Assembly: GCF_025145285.1 (NCBI RefSeq)
Contig: NZ_CP102251.1
Coordinates: forward strand, 1,426,001-1,490,000
DNA length: 64,000 bases
Source of the DNA: Alistipes onderdonkii
Lineage (GTDB): Bacteria > Bacteroidota > Bacteroidia > Bacteroidales > Rikenellaceae
Direction: 5' to 3'
A program made the translations under genes and the position numbers. The notes beneath the pieces are model-generated. The model saw only the letters and a list, made by a program, of their open reading frames with translations. It did not search any database and was not told the origin of the DNA. Positions 1 through 8,214 of this stretch are shown here, piece by piece (the first letter of the stretch is position 1; the number at the start of each line of letters is the position of its first letter).

Positions 1-2
1 CG

Positions 3-104
3 GGACAGGCCAAAGCCGTGACGCACCGCGGGCAGCCCAAGGCAGCGATACACGGGGGCTACAACCCGCCGCCGACCAAAGCATTGACCCGCGGGCGCAA
101 ATAG
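3..104 (+). CDS. Possible C-terminal tail of an upstream gene (partial)
   Basis: Reading from base 3 gives 33 open codons ending in TAG at 102-104. G or C fills most third positions, as in the real genes of this window, and base composition turns sharply AT-rich right after the stop. That fits a gene ending here. The peptide is basic, ends in GRK and matches no family I recognise. The stretch is too short to be sure it is coding. Confidence 0.25.
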   Translation, partial: GQAKAVTHRGQPKAAIHGGYNPPPTKALTRGRK

Positions 105-695
105 GGGTTGATATTATGTATTAAACTGAAATCACGGCATATCACTTACAATCTGCAAGCATAATACACCAAAAAACTGCGCATCCTTTACTTTACTTCC
201 CGTTTCAGCCTAATCGCCCCCGATAAAATCCCCTTTGAGAACTCTTTACGGGGTTTCGCGTATTTCCTCCGTACATCACCGATCGCCGGAAAATTGTTAT
301 CTCCTCAGGTTTTCGGGGAAGTTCGTCCCCTCCGGCGAAAAATATTTTTATATTTTTTATATTTTTTTCAAAAATCCACCCCGCAGGTTGGCACATATTA
401 AATATTATTAAAAAAATAAGGTATCCAGAAACACCTACGACCGGAAACCCACCGCATATCAAACCGTACCGGAGGGTATTTTTTCGCCCGAAAACCCCAA
501 AATATTCAAAATACATTGAATTTTATTTTCATTTTTATAAAAATATTTTAGCCCATATTCAACAATGATTCTTCGGGTTAAAACAAAATGTTAAGTTATT
601 TATACTTAGTCTTATAGCACCTGTTTTCGCCCTGAAAAGAGGGCCGGAAAGACCCTTTCCGAACACTCCTGCTTACATTTCATCTATTTTGAACA
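105..695. other. AT-rich intergenic leader upstream of the first susC
   Basis: About 590 bases much richer in A and T than the flanking genes. I see one nested hairpin (283-338), a small hairpin (GGAAAG at 646-651 with CTTTCC at 655-660) and long A/T runs around 341-420. The only ORF of note, on the minus strand at 205-516, has no recognisable domain and unusual composition, and I regard it as chance. Confidence 0.5.
283..338 (+). promoter_or_regulatory. Nested hairpin in the AT-rich leader
   Basis: An 8-base outer stem, TCGCCGGA (283-290) with TCCGGCGA (331-338), encloses a 5-base inner hairpin, GGGGA (315-319) with TCCCC (326-330). A/T-rich sequence with several T runs follows (342-368). 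It could be a terminator for an upstream transcript or a structured leader of the susC operon. The pairing is direct observation and the function is a guess. Confidence 0.35.
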
Positions 696-727
696 TTTGG
701 CAAATTCGTTTTAATTATTTTTCTTTG
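696..727 (+). promoter_or_regulatory. Candidate Bacteroidetes sigma-ABfr promoter of the susC operon
   Basis: TTTG at 696-699 (-33 box), a 20-base spacer, then TTTCTTTG at 720-727, one mismatch from the TAnnTTTG -7 consensus. The start of transcription would fall near 733, about 20 bases before the susC ATG at 753. Confidence 0.5.
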
Positions 728-752
728 TTGCGTAAGAAAGTATCATTTACTT

Positions 753-3707
753 ATGCAAAAAACGAAACTCCTACTCAACATTCTTGCATTTTTCCTATGT
801 GCCCTGCCGGCGATAGCCGTAGCGCAGGGGGGGGGAAATGTGACCGTCAGAGGCATCGTCACCTCGGCGGATGACAAGCAACCCCTCATCGGGGTCAACG
901 TGATTTCCGGGGCCGCCAGCGGGGTGAGCACCCTTGCGGACGGAAGCTACTCAATCAGCGTCGCCGCAGGGACGACACTCACCTTCCAGTACATCGGCTA
1001 CAAGCCCGCCACCTTCACGGTTCCGGGCGGCAGCGCCTCGCTGACCTACAACGTCTCCCTCGAGAGCGAGGCACAGGCGCTCGACGACGTGGTGGTCATC
1101 GCTTACGGTGTCCGCAAGAAGGGCACCATCGCCGGATCGGTATCGACCGTCAAGGCCGAAAAGGTCGAGAACACCCCTACGGCGGCGTTCGACCAGGCCA
1201 TCCAGGGACAGGTTCCCGGCCTGACGGTACTTTCCAATTCGGGTGAGCCGAGCACGTCGGCAACGATGATGATCCGGGGCATGAACTCGATCAACTCGGG
1301 TACCTCGCCGCTCTACATACTCGACGGGGTCGCCATCGCCAGTTCCGACTTCAACACCATCAACCCGGCCGACATCGAGAGCATCTCGGTGCTCAAGGAC
1401 GCCTCCTCCACCTCTATATATGGTGCGCGCGCGGCCAACGGCGTGATCGTCATCACGACCAAGCGCGGGCGCATGGCCGAGCGGGCGAAGATCAACTACC
1501 GCATGCAGCTCGGTTTCTCGCAGATCGCCTACGGCAACTGGGATCTGATGGACACCGACGAACGCATCCGGTACGAGAAGGAGATCGGGTTCACCGACGG
1601 CAAAAACTACAACGTCCTGGGCAAGACCAACGTCAACTGGCTCGACGAGGTGTTCAACGATGCCGCCCTGCTCCAGAACTACGAACTTTCGGTTTCGGGG
1701 GCCACCGACAAGACCAATTACTACGTCTCGGGCGGCTACTACAACCAGGAGGGCATCGCCGCAGGTTCGGCCTTCGAGCGCTTCTCGCTCCGCGCCAACG
1801 TCGAGCAGCAGGCCGCCAAATGGCTCAAGCTCGGCACCAACACGATGATGAACTACCAGACCATCGAACGCGCCGAGTCGGGCGAATATACGCTCGTGAC
1901 CCCCATCTCGGCCGCACGTTTCATGATGCCGTACTGGAATCCCCACCGCCCCGACGGCTCGCTCGCCTCGATCAAGGACGGCACCTGGAAGGGCGAAGGC
2001 CAGAACCCGCTCGAATGGCTGGCCAACAACAAGATCTCCTATAAAAAATACAAGGTGATCTCGACGCTCTTCGCCGAGGCCACCCCCATCGAGGGGCTCA
2101 CCATCCGGTCGCAGTTCGGCGTAGGCTATTCGCACACGACGGGCTTCGGCGCCTCCTACCCCAACTACCCGCCCAACCTGGGCTCGGGCACGGCCCAGCG
2201 CTACTCGACCGACGGCATGAGCCTTTCGGTCACCAACACGATCAACTACCGCTTCTCGCTCGACGGCGGACACTCGTTCAACTTCCTGTTGGGCCAGGAG
2301 GGCGTCGATTACAGCTACGAGGAGTTCACGCTGGCCACCCGCGGCCAGAACAACGACAAGCTGGTCAACATCTCGTCGGGAACACGTGCCACGTCGTGGA
2401 GCGACGTCACCGACGACAACTACGCCTTCCTGTCGTTCTTCGCGCGCGGCGAATACAACTACGCCGACCGTTACTACGTCGACTTCTCCGTCCGTACCGA
2501 CGGCTCCTCGCGCTTCGGCACCTCGGGACGCTGGGCGGCGTTCGGCTCGGTGGGCATGATGTGGAACCTGCGCAACGAGAAATTCATGGAGAACTCGCGC
2601 CGCTGGCTCACCAACGCGCAGATCGCCTTCAGCACGGGTACCTCGGGTAACTCGTCGATCCCCAACTACGAACACATGGCGCTTGTGAGCGGCGGCCTGA
2701 ACTACTACGGCGACGCCGGCATCGCCCCCTCGCAGCCGGGCAACGAAGACCTGCAGTGGGAGAAGCTGTGGATCACCAACCTGGCCGTGCACCTGGGCTT
2801 CTGGAACCGCCTGAACGTGGACGTCGAACTCTACCACAAGAAGAACAGCGCCATGCTCATGGAGGTTCCCGTTTCCTACACCACCTCCAACGGCTTCGGC
2901 TTCCGCTGGGACAACGTGGGCGACATGACCAACCGCGGCGTCGAGGTGAGCCTGGCCGCCGACGTCATCCAGCACAAGGATTTCGTGTGGAGCGTGAACG
3001 CCAACGTCTCCTACAACAGGAACAAGATGACCAAGCTCTACAGCGGGGTCAGCGAATACGAGCTTTCGAGCACCAATACCAAACTGGTCGTGGGGCACTC
3101 CTTCGGCGAGTTCTACCTCAACCGGTTCGCAGGCGTCAACCCCGCCAACGGCGACGCGCTGTGGTACACCAAGGAGGGCGAGCTGACCACCGAGCTCCGC
3201 GACGAGGACAAGGTCATGGTCGGCAAGAGCTACGTGGCGCCCTGGCAGGGCGGCTTCGGCACGACGCTGGCCTGGAAGGGACTTTCGCTGTCGGCACAGT
3301 TCAGCTGGGTCGCCGACCGCTGGATGATCAACAACGACCGTTATTTCGACGAGTCGAACGGCCGATTCGCCTCCTACAACCAGTCCAAGCGCCTGCTCAA
3401 CCGCTGGAAGAAACCCGGCGACATCACCGACATCCCGCGCCACGGCGTCTACACCGAGTTCGACGACCGCCTGCTGGAGGACGCTTCGTTCCTGCGCCTG
3501 AAGAACCTCATGCTGAGTTATTCCTTCCCGCAGGAGTGGCTGCGTAAGACACGCTTCATCAGCGGCGTGAAGATCTACGCCCAGGCCCAGAACCTCTTCA
3601 CCTTCACCAAATTCACGGGCCTCGATCCCGAAGGGTCGAGCAATATGTACCAGGCACAGTACCCGATGGCACGCCAATTCACCTTCGGACTCGACTTAAC
3701 ATTCTAA
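753..3707 (+). CDS. SusC/RagA-family TonB-dependent outer-membrane transporter
   Basis: This is the outer-membrane barrel that imports ligand handed over by its SusD partner, using TonB energy. The start at 753 gives a type I signal peptide (residues 1-24, cleavage at AVA|QG). A carboxypeptidase-regulatory-like beta domain follows (about 29-110, PLIGVNV...DGSYSI), then the plug with the family motif QGQVPGLTV and YILDGV (about 145-250), then a beta barrel running to the terminal aromatic LTF. The length of 984 residues is normal for SusC proteins without an STN domain, so signalling through FecR is not expected. susD follows after 9 bases. A run of nine G bases sits just after the signal-peptide codons. 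The substrate cannot be read from sequence; the downstream peptidase suggests peptides or protein. Confidence 0.95.
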   Translation: MQKTKLLLNILAFFLCALPAIAVAQGGGNVTVRGIVTSADDKQPLIGVNVISGAASGVSTLADGSYSISVAAGTTLTFQYIGYKPATFTVPGGSASLTYNVSLESEAQALDDVVVIAYGVRKKGTIAGSVSTVKAEKVENTPTAAFDQAIQGQVPGLTVLSNSGEPSTSATMMIRGMNSINSGTSPLYILDGVAIASSDFNTINPADIESISVLKDASSTSIYGARAANGVIVITTKRGRMAERAKINYRMQLGFSQIAYGNWDLMDTDERIRYEKEIGFTDGKNYNVLGKTNVNWLDEVFNDAALLQNYELSVSGATDKTNYYVSGGYYNQEGIAAGSAFERFSLRANVEQQAAKWLKLGTNTMMNYQTIERAESGEYTLVTPISAARFMMPYWNPHRPDGSLASIKDGTWKGEGQNPLEWLANNKISYKKYKVISTLFAEATPIEGLTIRSQFGVGYSHTTGFGASYPNYPPNLGSGTAQRYSTDGMSLSVTNTINYRFSLDGGHSFNFLLGQEGVDYSYEEFTLATRGQNNDKLVNISSGTRATSWSDVTDDNYAFLSFFARGEYNYADRYYVDFSVRTDGSSRFGTSGRWAAFGSVGMMWNLRNEKFMENSRRWLTNAQIAFSTGTSGNSSIPNYEHMALVSGGLNYYGDAGIAPSQPGNEDLQWEKLWITNLAVHLGFWNRLNVDVELYHKKNSAMLMEVPVSYTTSNGFGFRWDNVGDMTNRGVEVSLAADVIQHKDFVWSVNANVSYNRNKMTKLYSGVSEYELSSTNTKLVVGHSFGEFYLNRFAGVNPANGDALWYTKEGELTTELRDEDKVMVGKSYVAPWQGGFGTTLAWKGLSLSAQFSWVADRWMINNDRYFDESNGRFASYNQSKRLLNRWKKPGDITDIPRHGVYTEFDDRLLEDASFLRLKNLMLSYSFPQEWLRKTRFISGVKIYAQAQNLFTFTKFTGLDPEGSSNMYQAQYPMARQFTFGLDLTF
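827..835 (+). repeat. G9 homopolymer within susC codons 25-28
   Basis: Nine consecutive G bases run from the last base of the Gln25 codon into codon 28, immediately after the predicted signal-peptide cleavage site. A gain or loss of one base would shift the frame and truncate the 984-residue transporter; one alternative frame reaches a stop at 874. Tracts of this kind are typical slipped-strand phase-variation sites. Switching here is inferred, not shown. Confidence 0.85.
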
Positions 3708-3716
3708 TCAGGGACT

Positions 3717-5228
3717 ATGAACATGTTACGCAATATAAAATTCTATCTTTCGGCCCTCGCGATACTTGTCGGCGCCACCTCGTGCCTGGACAAGTACCCC
3801 GGCTCGTCCATCCCGGAGAAGGAGGCCATGCGCACCTTCGCCGACGCCGAGCAGACGCTCACCGGCATCTACGCCTCGCTCAAGAGCAACGCGCTTTACA
3901 GCGGCTACCTCACCCTGCTGCCCGACATCCAGGCCGACCTGGTCTATGCCGTCGAAGGCAACACCAATACCTACGGCTCGTTCTGGCGCTGGGACATACG
4001 CCCGACCGACCTGCAGCTCGAAGCGGTTTACGCCGCCCTCTACAAGGTGATCGGCAACTGCAATTTCTACCTCGACCGCATCGACGAGGTGATGGCCAAC
4101 GAAATCAGCGACACCAACATCGAGAAGCTCGAGCAGTACACGGGCGAGGTCTACGCCGTGCGTGCGCTCTGCTATACCGAGCTGCTCAAGACCTTCTGCA
4201 AGGCCTATGAGCCGGACACGGCCCAATCGGAACTGGGCGTCGTGCTGCGCACGAAATACTTTACGCCCGAGGCGGCCCGCCGCGCGTCGCTCTACGACTC
4301 GTACCAGTTCGTGCTCGACGACCTAGCCGAGGCCGAGAAACGCCTCGACAAGGAGAACGACGCCTACGGCAACGTCTACATGACCTCGGCCTCGGCCGAG
4401 GCGCTGCACGCCCGCGTTGCGCTCTACATGCAGGACTGGGACACGGCGATCGAATATTCGAGCACCCTGATCGACGAAAAAAAAGCCACCTTCCAGCTCT
4501 CCGATGCCAAGACCAACTACACCTCCGACTACACCTATTTCGACTACATGTGGGCGTACGACCTGGGATACGAGGTCATCTGGCGCATCGGCTTCACCGA
4601 CACCTCCTACGGCGGGGCGCTCGGCACGGTGTTCCTCAACTTCAACAAGGACTACACCTATTTCTATCCCGACTATGTCCCCGGCCAGGCTGCCCTGGAT
4701 CTTTACGACGATGCCGACCTGCGCTATTCGGGCTACTTCTACCAGACTGAGACCGGTTATGCTCACGGGCTGAGCTGGCCGCTGCTGGTCAAATACTACG
4801 GCAACCGCAACCTGATCGCCAACCAGATCTACCATGTCTCGATGCCCAAGCCGTTCCGCCTGGCGGAGCAGTACCTGATCCGCGCCGAGGCCTACTGCCA
4901 AAAGAACGATTTTTCGAAGGCCGGCAACGACCTCTCGACGCTGCGTAAGATGCGCTACAAATCGGGCGGCACGATCAACGTCACGAAGGACAACTGGTTG
5001 CAGACCATCTCCGACGAGCGCCTGCGCGAACTCTACATGGAGGGTTTCCGCTTGCACGACCTCAAACGCTGGCACAAGGGCTTCGAGCGTAAGCCGCAGG
5101 CCAATTCGCAGGCCGAGGGAAGCTCGCTCAAGATCGAAGCCGACAACCCGCTTTTCGTATGGCCGATCCCGCAGCACGAGCTGGAAGCCCCCGGCTCGGA
5201 GATACTCCCGAACGAAAGCAACAGATAG
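3717..5228 (+). CDS. SusD/RagB-family surface nutrient-binding lipoprotein
   Basis: This is the alpha-helical surface lipoprotein that caps the SusC barrel and captures substrate. The N-terminus is a lipoprotein signal ending in GATSC with lipid-attachment Cys23, or Cys21 if the second Met at 3723 is used. The body shows the SusD pattern: a helical TPR-like core (about residues 80-240) and the C-terminal family signature of an RxxEAYC helix, then LRKMR and RLRELYMEGFRLHDLKRW (about 390-460). The length of 503 residues is typical. It lies 9 bases after susC and 23 before the next lipoprotein gene, in one operon. Confidence 0.94.
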   Translation: MNMLRNIKFYLSALAILVGATSCLDKYPGSSIPEKEAMRTFADAEQTLTGIYASLKSNALYSGYLTLLPDIQADLVYAVEGNTNTYGSFWRWDIRPTDLQLEAVYAALYKVIGNCNFYLDRIDEVMANEISDTNIEKLEQYTGEVYAVRALCYTELLKTFCKAYEPDTAQSELGVVLRTKYFTPEAARRASLYDSYQFVLDDLAEAEKRLDKENDAYGNVYMTSASAEALHARVALYMQDWDTAIEYSSTLIDEKKATFQLSDAKTNYTSDYTYFDYMWAYDLGYEVIWRIGFTDTSYGGALGTVFLNFNKDYTYFYPDYVPGQAALDLYDDADLRYSGYFYQTETGYAHGLSWPLLVKYYGNRNLIANQIYHVSMPKPFRLAEQYLIRAEAYCQKNDFSKAGNDLSTLRKMRYKSGGTINVTKDNWLQTISDERLRELYMEGFRLHDLKRWHKGFERKPQANSQAEGSSLKIEADNPLFVWPIPQHELEAPGSEILPNESNR

Positions 5229-5251
5229 CAACAACGAATAGAAGAGAGACA

Positions 5252-6196
5252 ATGAAACGAATTATCACGGTTTTGTTTGCAACGGGACTCCTGGCCGCCC
5301 TCGCAACGGGTTGCAAGGAGGAATATAAGACCTACTCCGATGCGGAGTACGTGCTGTTCGCCGACACCCTGGCGACCTACGCCGTACTCCAAGACCAAGA
5401 CTATTTCTCGGTACCGGTCTCCTCGACCGTCGCGTGCGATTACGACCGCACATTCGGCGTGGAGATCATCGACCAGGGCAGCAATGCCGTCGAGGGGAAG
5501 CACTACCGCCTCCTGTCGAACACCATCACCATAAAGGCCGGTTCGCGTAAGGCCGACGTACAGGTACACGGGTTCTACGACAACATCGAAGATACCGACT
5601 CGCTGGGCTTCATCCTCAAACTGGTCATGCCCGAGCAGCTGAAATGGGATCTCTACCACGACCGGACGAAGGTCGTCATGCAGAAAAGCTGCCCCTACGA
5701 CATCAACGAATTCACGGGCTGGTGCGTGGTGACCTCGACGTTCCTCAACAGCTACCCCGGCGTGGAAAACAAGAGCATCCAGCGCCTCATCCGCACCGAG
5801 AAGCACCCCACCGAAGAGAACATGATTATCCTGCACGACTGGCTCTTCTCGGGCTACGACGTCACGATCCGCCTCGACCCGCGCGATCCGATCGAACCGC
5901 TGGTAACCATGGACAAGAACCAGGTACTGGCCGACGAGGCTTCGATCTTCGGACAGATCGTCGGGGACAACAAGATACTGGTCACTAACAGCCCGCTCTA
6001 CGACTCCTATTTCAACAGCTGCCAGCACTACGTGGCGCTGTGGATCAAGGTGCATGTCGAGGACATGGGCGTGAATATGGGCCTGGTAGGCCATTTCTAC
6101 AACATCATCGAATGGGTCAGCGACGAGGAGGCCGAACGGCTCCAGCGGGAAGAAGGCATGCTCCCGGGAGGCGTCACGGCGTCCGGATCGCTCTAA
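5252..6196 (+). CDS. SusCD-associated lipoprotein, resembles DUF4984
   Basis: A 314-residue lipoprotein. The start at 5252 is preferred over upstream in-frame codons because it gives a clean signal peptide ending in ALATGC with lipidated Cys21, followed by acidic residues (KEE). The first half resembles the Calx-beta/DUF4843-like beta domains often found beside SusCD (EVRFADTL-like strands, then EGKHYRLLSNTITIKAG). From memory the whole protein resembles the DUF4984 family of gut Bacteroidetes. No enzyme motif is visible. It probably sits on the cell surface as an accessory binding subunit of the neighbouring SusCD pair. Confidence 0.75.
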   Translation: MKRIITVLFATGLLAALATGCKEEYKTYSDAEYVLFADTLATYAVLQDQDYFSVPVSSTVACDYDRTFGVEIIDQGSNAVEGKHYRLLSNTITIKAGSRKADVQVHGFYDNIEDTDSLGFILKLVMPEQLKWDLYHDRTKVVMQKSCPYDINEFTGWCVVTSTFLNSYPGVENKSIQRLIRTEKHPTEENMIILHDWLFSGYDVTIRLDPRDPIEPLVTMDKNQVLADEASIFGQIVGDNKILVTNSPLYDSYFNSCQHYVALWIKVHVEDMGVNMGLVGHFYNIIEWVSDEEAERLQREEGMLPGGVTASGSL

Positions 6197-6223
6197 ATCA
6201 TAACGTAAATAAAGAAACGAAAT

Positions 6224-8122
6224 ATGAAAAGACATTATTTACACTTGGTGATGTCGCTGCTCGCCGGAGCATGTCTGGCGGCCGCTTCGTGTTCCGATTC
6301 GGATGAGGATACGAAGCTCCCCAGCCCCAACTTCCCCGAGGCGGTTTCGGCGACCATCGAAGCCGGCGGCACCTACACGCTCGAGATAGAGCCCAACCAG
6401 AACTGGGAGGTGAGTGTCCCGACGGCCACCGCCGCATGGTTCTGGATACAGGACGAAACACAAAAAGTCTGGACGCTGCGCGGCGGTGCGGGTGCATCGC
6501 GGATCGTAATCGGCGTGGCCGAACTCGATGAGTTCGACGACACGCGCGTCTGCGAGGTAACCCTCAAGATGGGCGGCCAAAGCAAGGTCATCGCCACGAT
6601 CACGCGCGGTACGCTCGAACGCGGCTTCAGCCTGCGCACATGCAAGATCGACGAGTACGGCGACTTCGAATACGGCGACAGCGAAACCGGCCTCACCTAC
6701 TCCTATAACGAAGGGGAAGCCCAAAGCATCGACCTGACCTGGCCCGAGGGGCGCACCGATTTCTCGATGCCGATCCTGGTCGAAGCCAATTACGAGTGGG
6801 CGATCAACCGGATGCCGGAATGGGTATCCACCCCGTCGGTGACGGTCGGGCAGCCCGGCACGAAAGTCGAGATCCGCATCCAGGGCAACCCGTCGGCCTA
6901 TCCGCTCGACGGGGCGCAGGACAAACTGGTGTTCATCGACAGGAGCAACCTCGACGCGAAGGTCGAGATTCCGATCACGATTCCCTCCTGCCGCGACATT
7001 TTCGACGTCACGCTCGACAAGGAACTCAAATTCAACGCCGCAGCCGAAATCTACAACAGCATGAACGGCGACTGGTCGCCCGGCGCCGCACGCGGTTCGG
7101 TCAAGAGCATCAGGGGCGCGAGGATCTACGTCATCGCCGAAGTCACGGATCGTTGGAGCAATACCAGCCTGAGCGGCGACGAAGCCGACACCAAATGGGT
7201 CACGGTCACGGAGAATGCCTGGGACGACGACCTGGTGATCATGGACAGGGGCTTCACCATCGGCACGCAGGTCAACCAGGGCGATGCCCGCACGGCACGG
7301 ATCATCATACTCCCGGCATCGCTGGCCGTAGAAGACCCCAACGAACTCTTCGACTACGACATCAAGGAAGAGTTCCAGCCCTACGTCTTCGCTACGCTGA
7401 CGCAGCTGGCCAGCCCCGGCCCGATCCAGGCTGCCAACCCCGACGGCATGGCGGAGATCGGCACCATGTTCGAGAAACTCCCCTCGACCCACTGGTCGCT
7501 CCGCGAGCTCGAAGTCGACGACGCCTACAAACTGACCTACACCAAGGCCTGGTCGAACGACCCCGAAGCCACGCTGACATTCGAACGCGACTTCACCGGC
7601 TATAAATGCTACGACGCCGACTGCCAGCCGCTGTCGGACGAAGAGAACTGGCTCTCGGTACGCCGCGTCGAAGGCGGGGCCATCATCGACATGGATCGCG
7701 AGGACGAAGGCTACATCGTCTTCTACGACGCCCAGGGCAACATCGCGGCCGTCAACTGCCTCTACGATCCCAATGCGGACATCGGCGGCACGGACATCGG
7801 GTTCGCATATCCCGAATACGTCACCGGCGCAACCCTCGAAGAGATCACCTCGGGCGAATACTATGAACAGTATGCGGAGTACGGCGCCCCGATCTACCAC
7901 CTGACCTACGAGGGAGAAACCACGAACGCCGCGATGAACGTCCCGACCTACTCGAGCTTCATGGCCCAGGGCGATGCGGAAAGCTGGCTTACGGCCGAAT
8001 CCTACGGCCCGACCCAGATCTACGTCAACATGGACTCTCAGACCGCCGCGGAGGGCGTCATGTTCCTCTACGGAGCCAACTGGAACGTGGTAATGGTGAT
8101 TATCTGCACGCTCAACATCTGA
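6224..8122 (+). CDS. Large surface lipoprotein with BACON-like N-terminal domain (DUF5003-like)
   Basis: A 632-residue protein with a lipoprotein signal (lipid Cys23) followed by a strongly acidic SDSDED stretch. Residues about 40-130 have the alternating pattern of BACON or bacterial Ig-like modules (ILEIEPNQNWEVSV-type strand, then a RIVIGV strand). The remainder is beta-rich, without catalytic motifs I recognise, and resembles DUF5003-type proteins from memory. It lies 27 bases after the preceding gene. A strong hairpin separates it from the next gene. A ligand-binding role at the surface is inferred from context only. Confidence 0.7.
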   Translation: MKRHYLHLVMSLLAGACLAAASCSDSDEDTKLPSPNFPEAVSATIEAGGTYTLEIEPNQNWEVSVPTATAAWFWIQDETQKVWTLRGGAGASRIVIGVAELDEFDDTRVCEVTLKMGGQSKVIATITRGTLERGFSLRTCKIDEYGDFEYGDSETGLTYSYNEGEAQSIDLTWPEGRTDFSMPILVEANYEWAINRMPEWVSTPSVTVGQPGTKVEIRIQGNPSAYPLDGAQDKLVFIDRSNLDAKVEIPITIPSCRDIFDVTLDKELKFNAAAEIYNSMNGDWSPGAARGSVKSIRGARIYVIAEVTDRWSNTSLSGDEADTKWVTVTENAWDDDLVIMDRGFTIGTQVNQGDARTARIIILPASLAVEDPNELFDYDIKEEFQPYVFATLTQLASPGPIQAANPDGMAEIGTMFEKLPSTHWSLRELEVDDAYKLTYTKAWSNDPEATLTFERDFTGYKCYDADCQPLSDEENWLSVRRVEGGAIIDMDREDEGYIVFYDAQGNIAAVNCLYDPNADIGGTDIGFAYPEYVTGATLEEITSGEYYEQYAEYGAPIYHLTYEGETTNAAMNVPTYSSFMAQGDAESWLTAESYGPTQIYVNMDSQTAAEGVMFLYGANWNVVMVIICTLNI

Positions 8123-8133
8123 CCCCAATGATT

Positions 8134-8165
8134 CAGGGCCCCTCTCCGAAGGGGCAGGGGCCCTG
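8134..8165 (+). promoter_or_regulatory. Strong intercistronic hairpin without T-tract
   Basis: A perfect 10-base inverted repeat, CAGGGCCCCT (8134-8143) and AGGGGCCCTG (8156-8165), starts 12 bases after the stop of the upstream gene. No T run follows, so it is probably not a full terminator. It more likely stabilises the upstream mRNA, marks a processing site or attenuates transcription of the distal genes. Confidence 0.65.
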
Positions 8166-8214
8166 TTCGATACGACTACAATTTATGGAGAACATACAGA
8201 CCAGGTTTTTAGAT

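Noticed and set aside
205..516. A 103-codon minus-strand ORF in the AT-rich leader
   Set aside because: It contains the nested hairpin and has no family, no clear start signal and codon use unlike real genes here.
951..3677. A 908-codon open frame antisense to the first susC
   Set aside because: High GC at third codon positions keeps antisense frames open. The translation has no domain, while the plus-strand frame is an unmistakable SusC protein.
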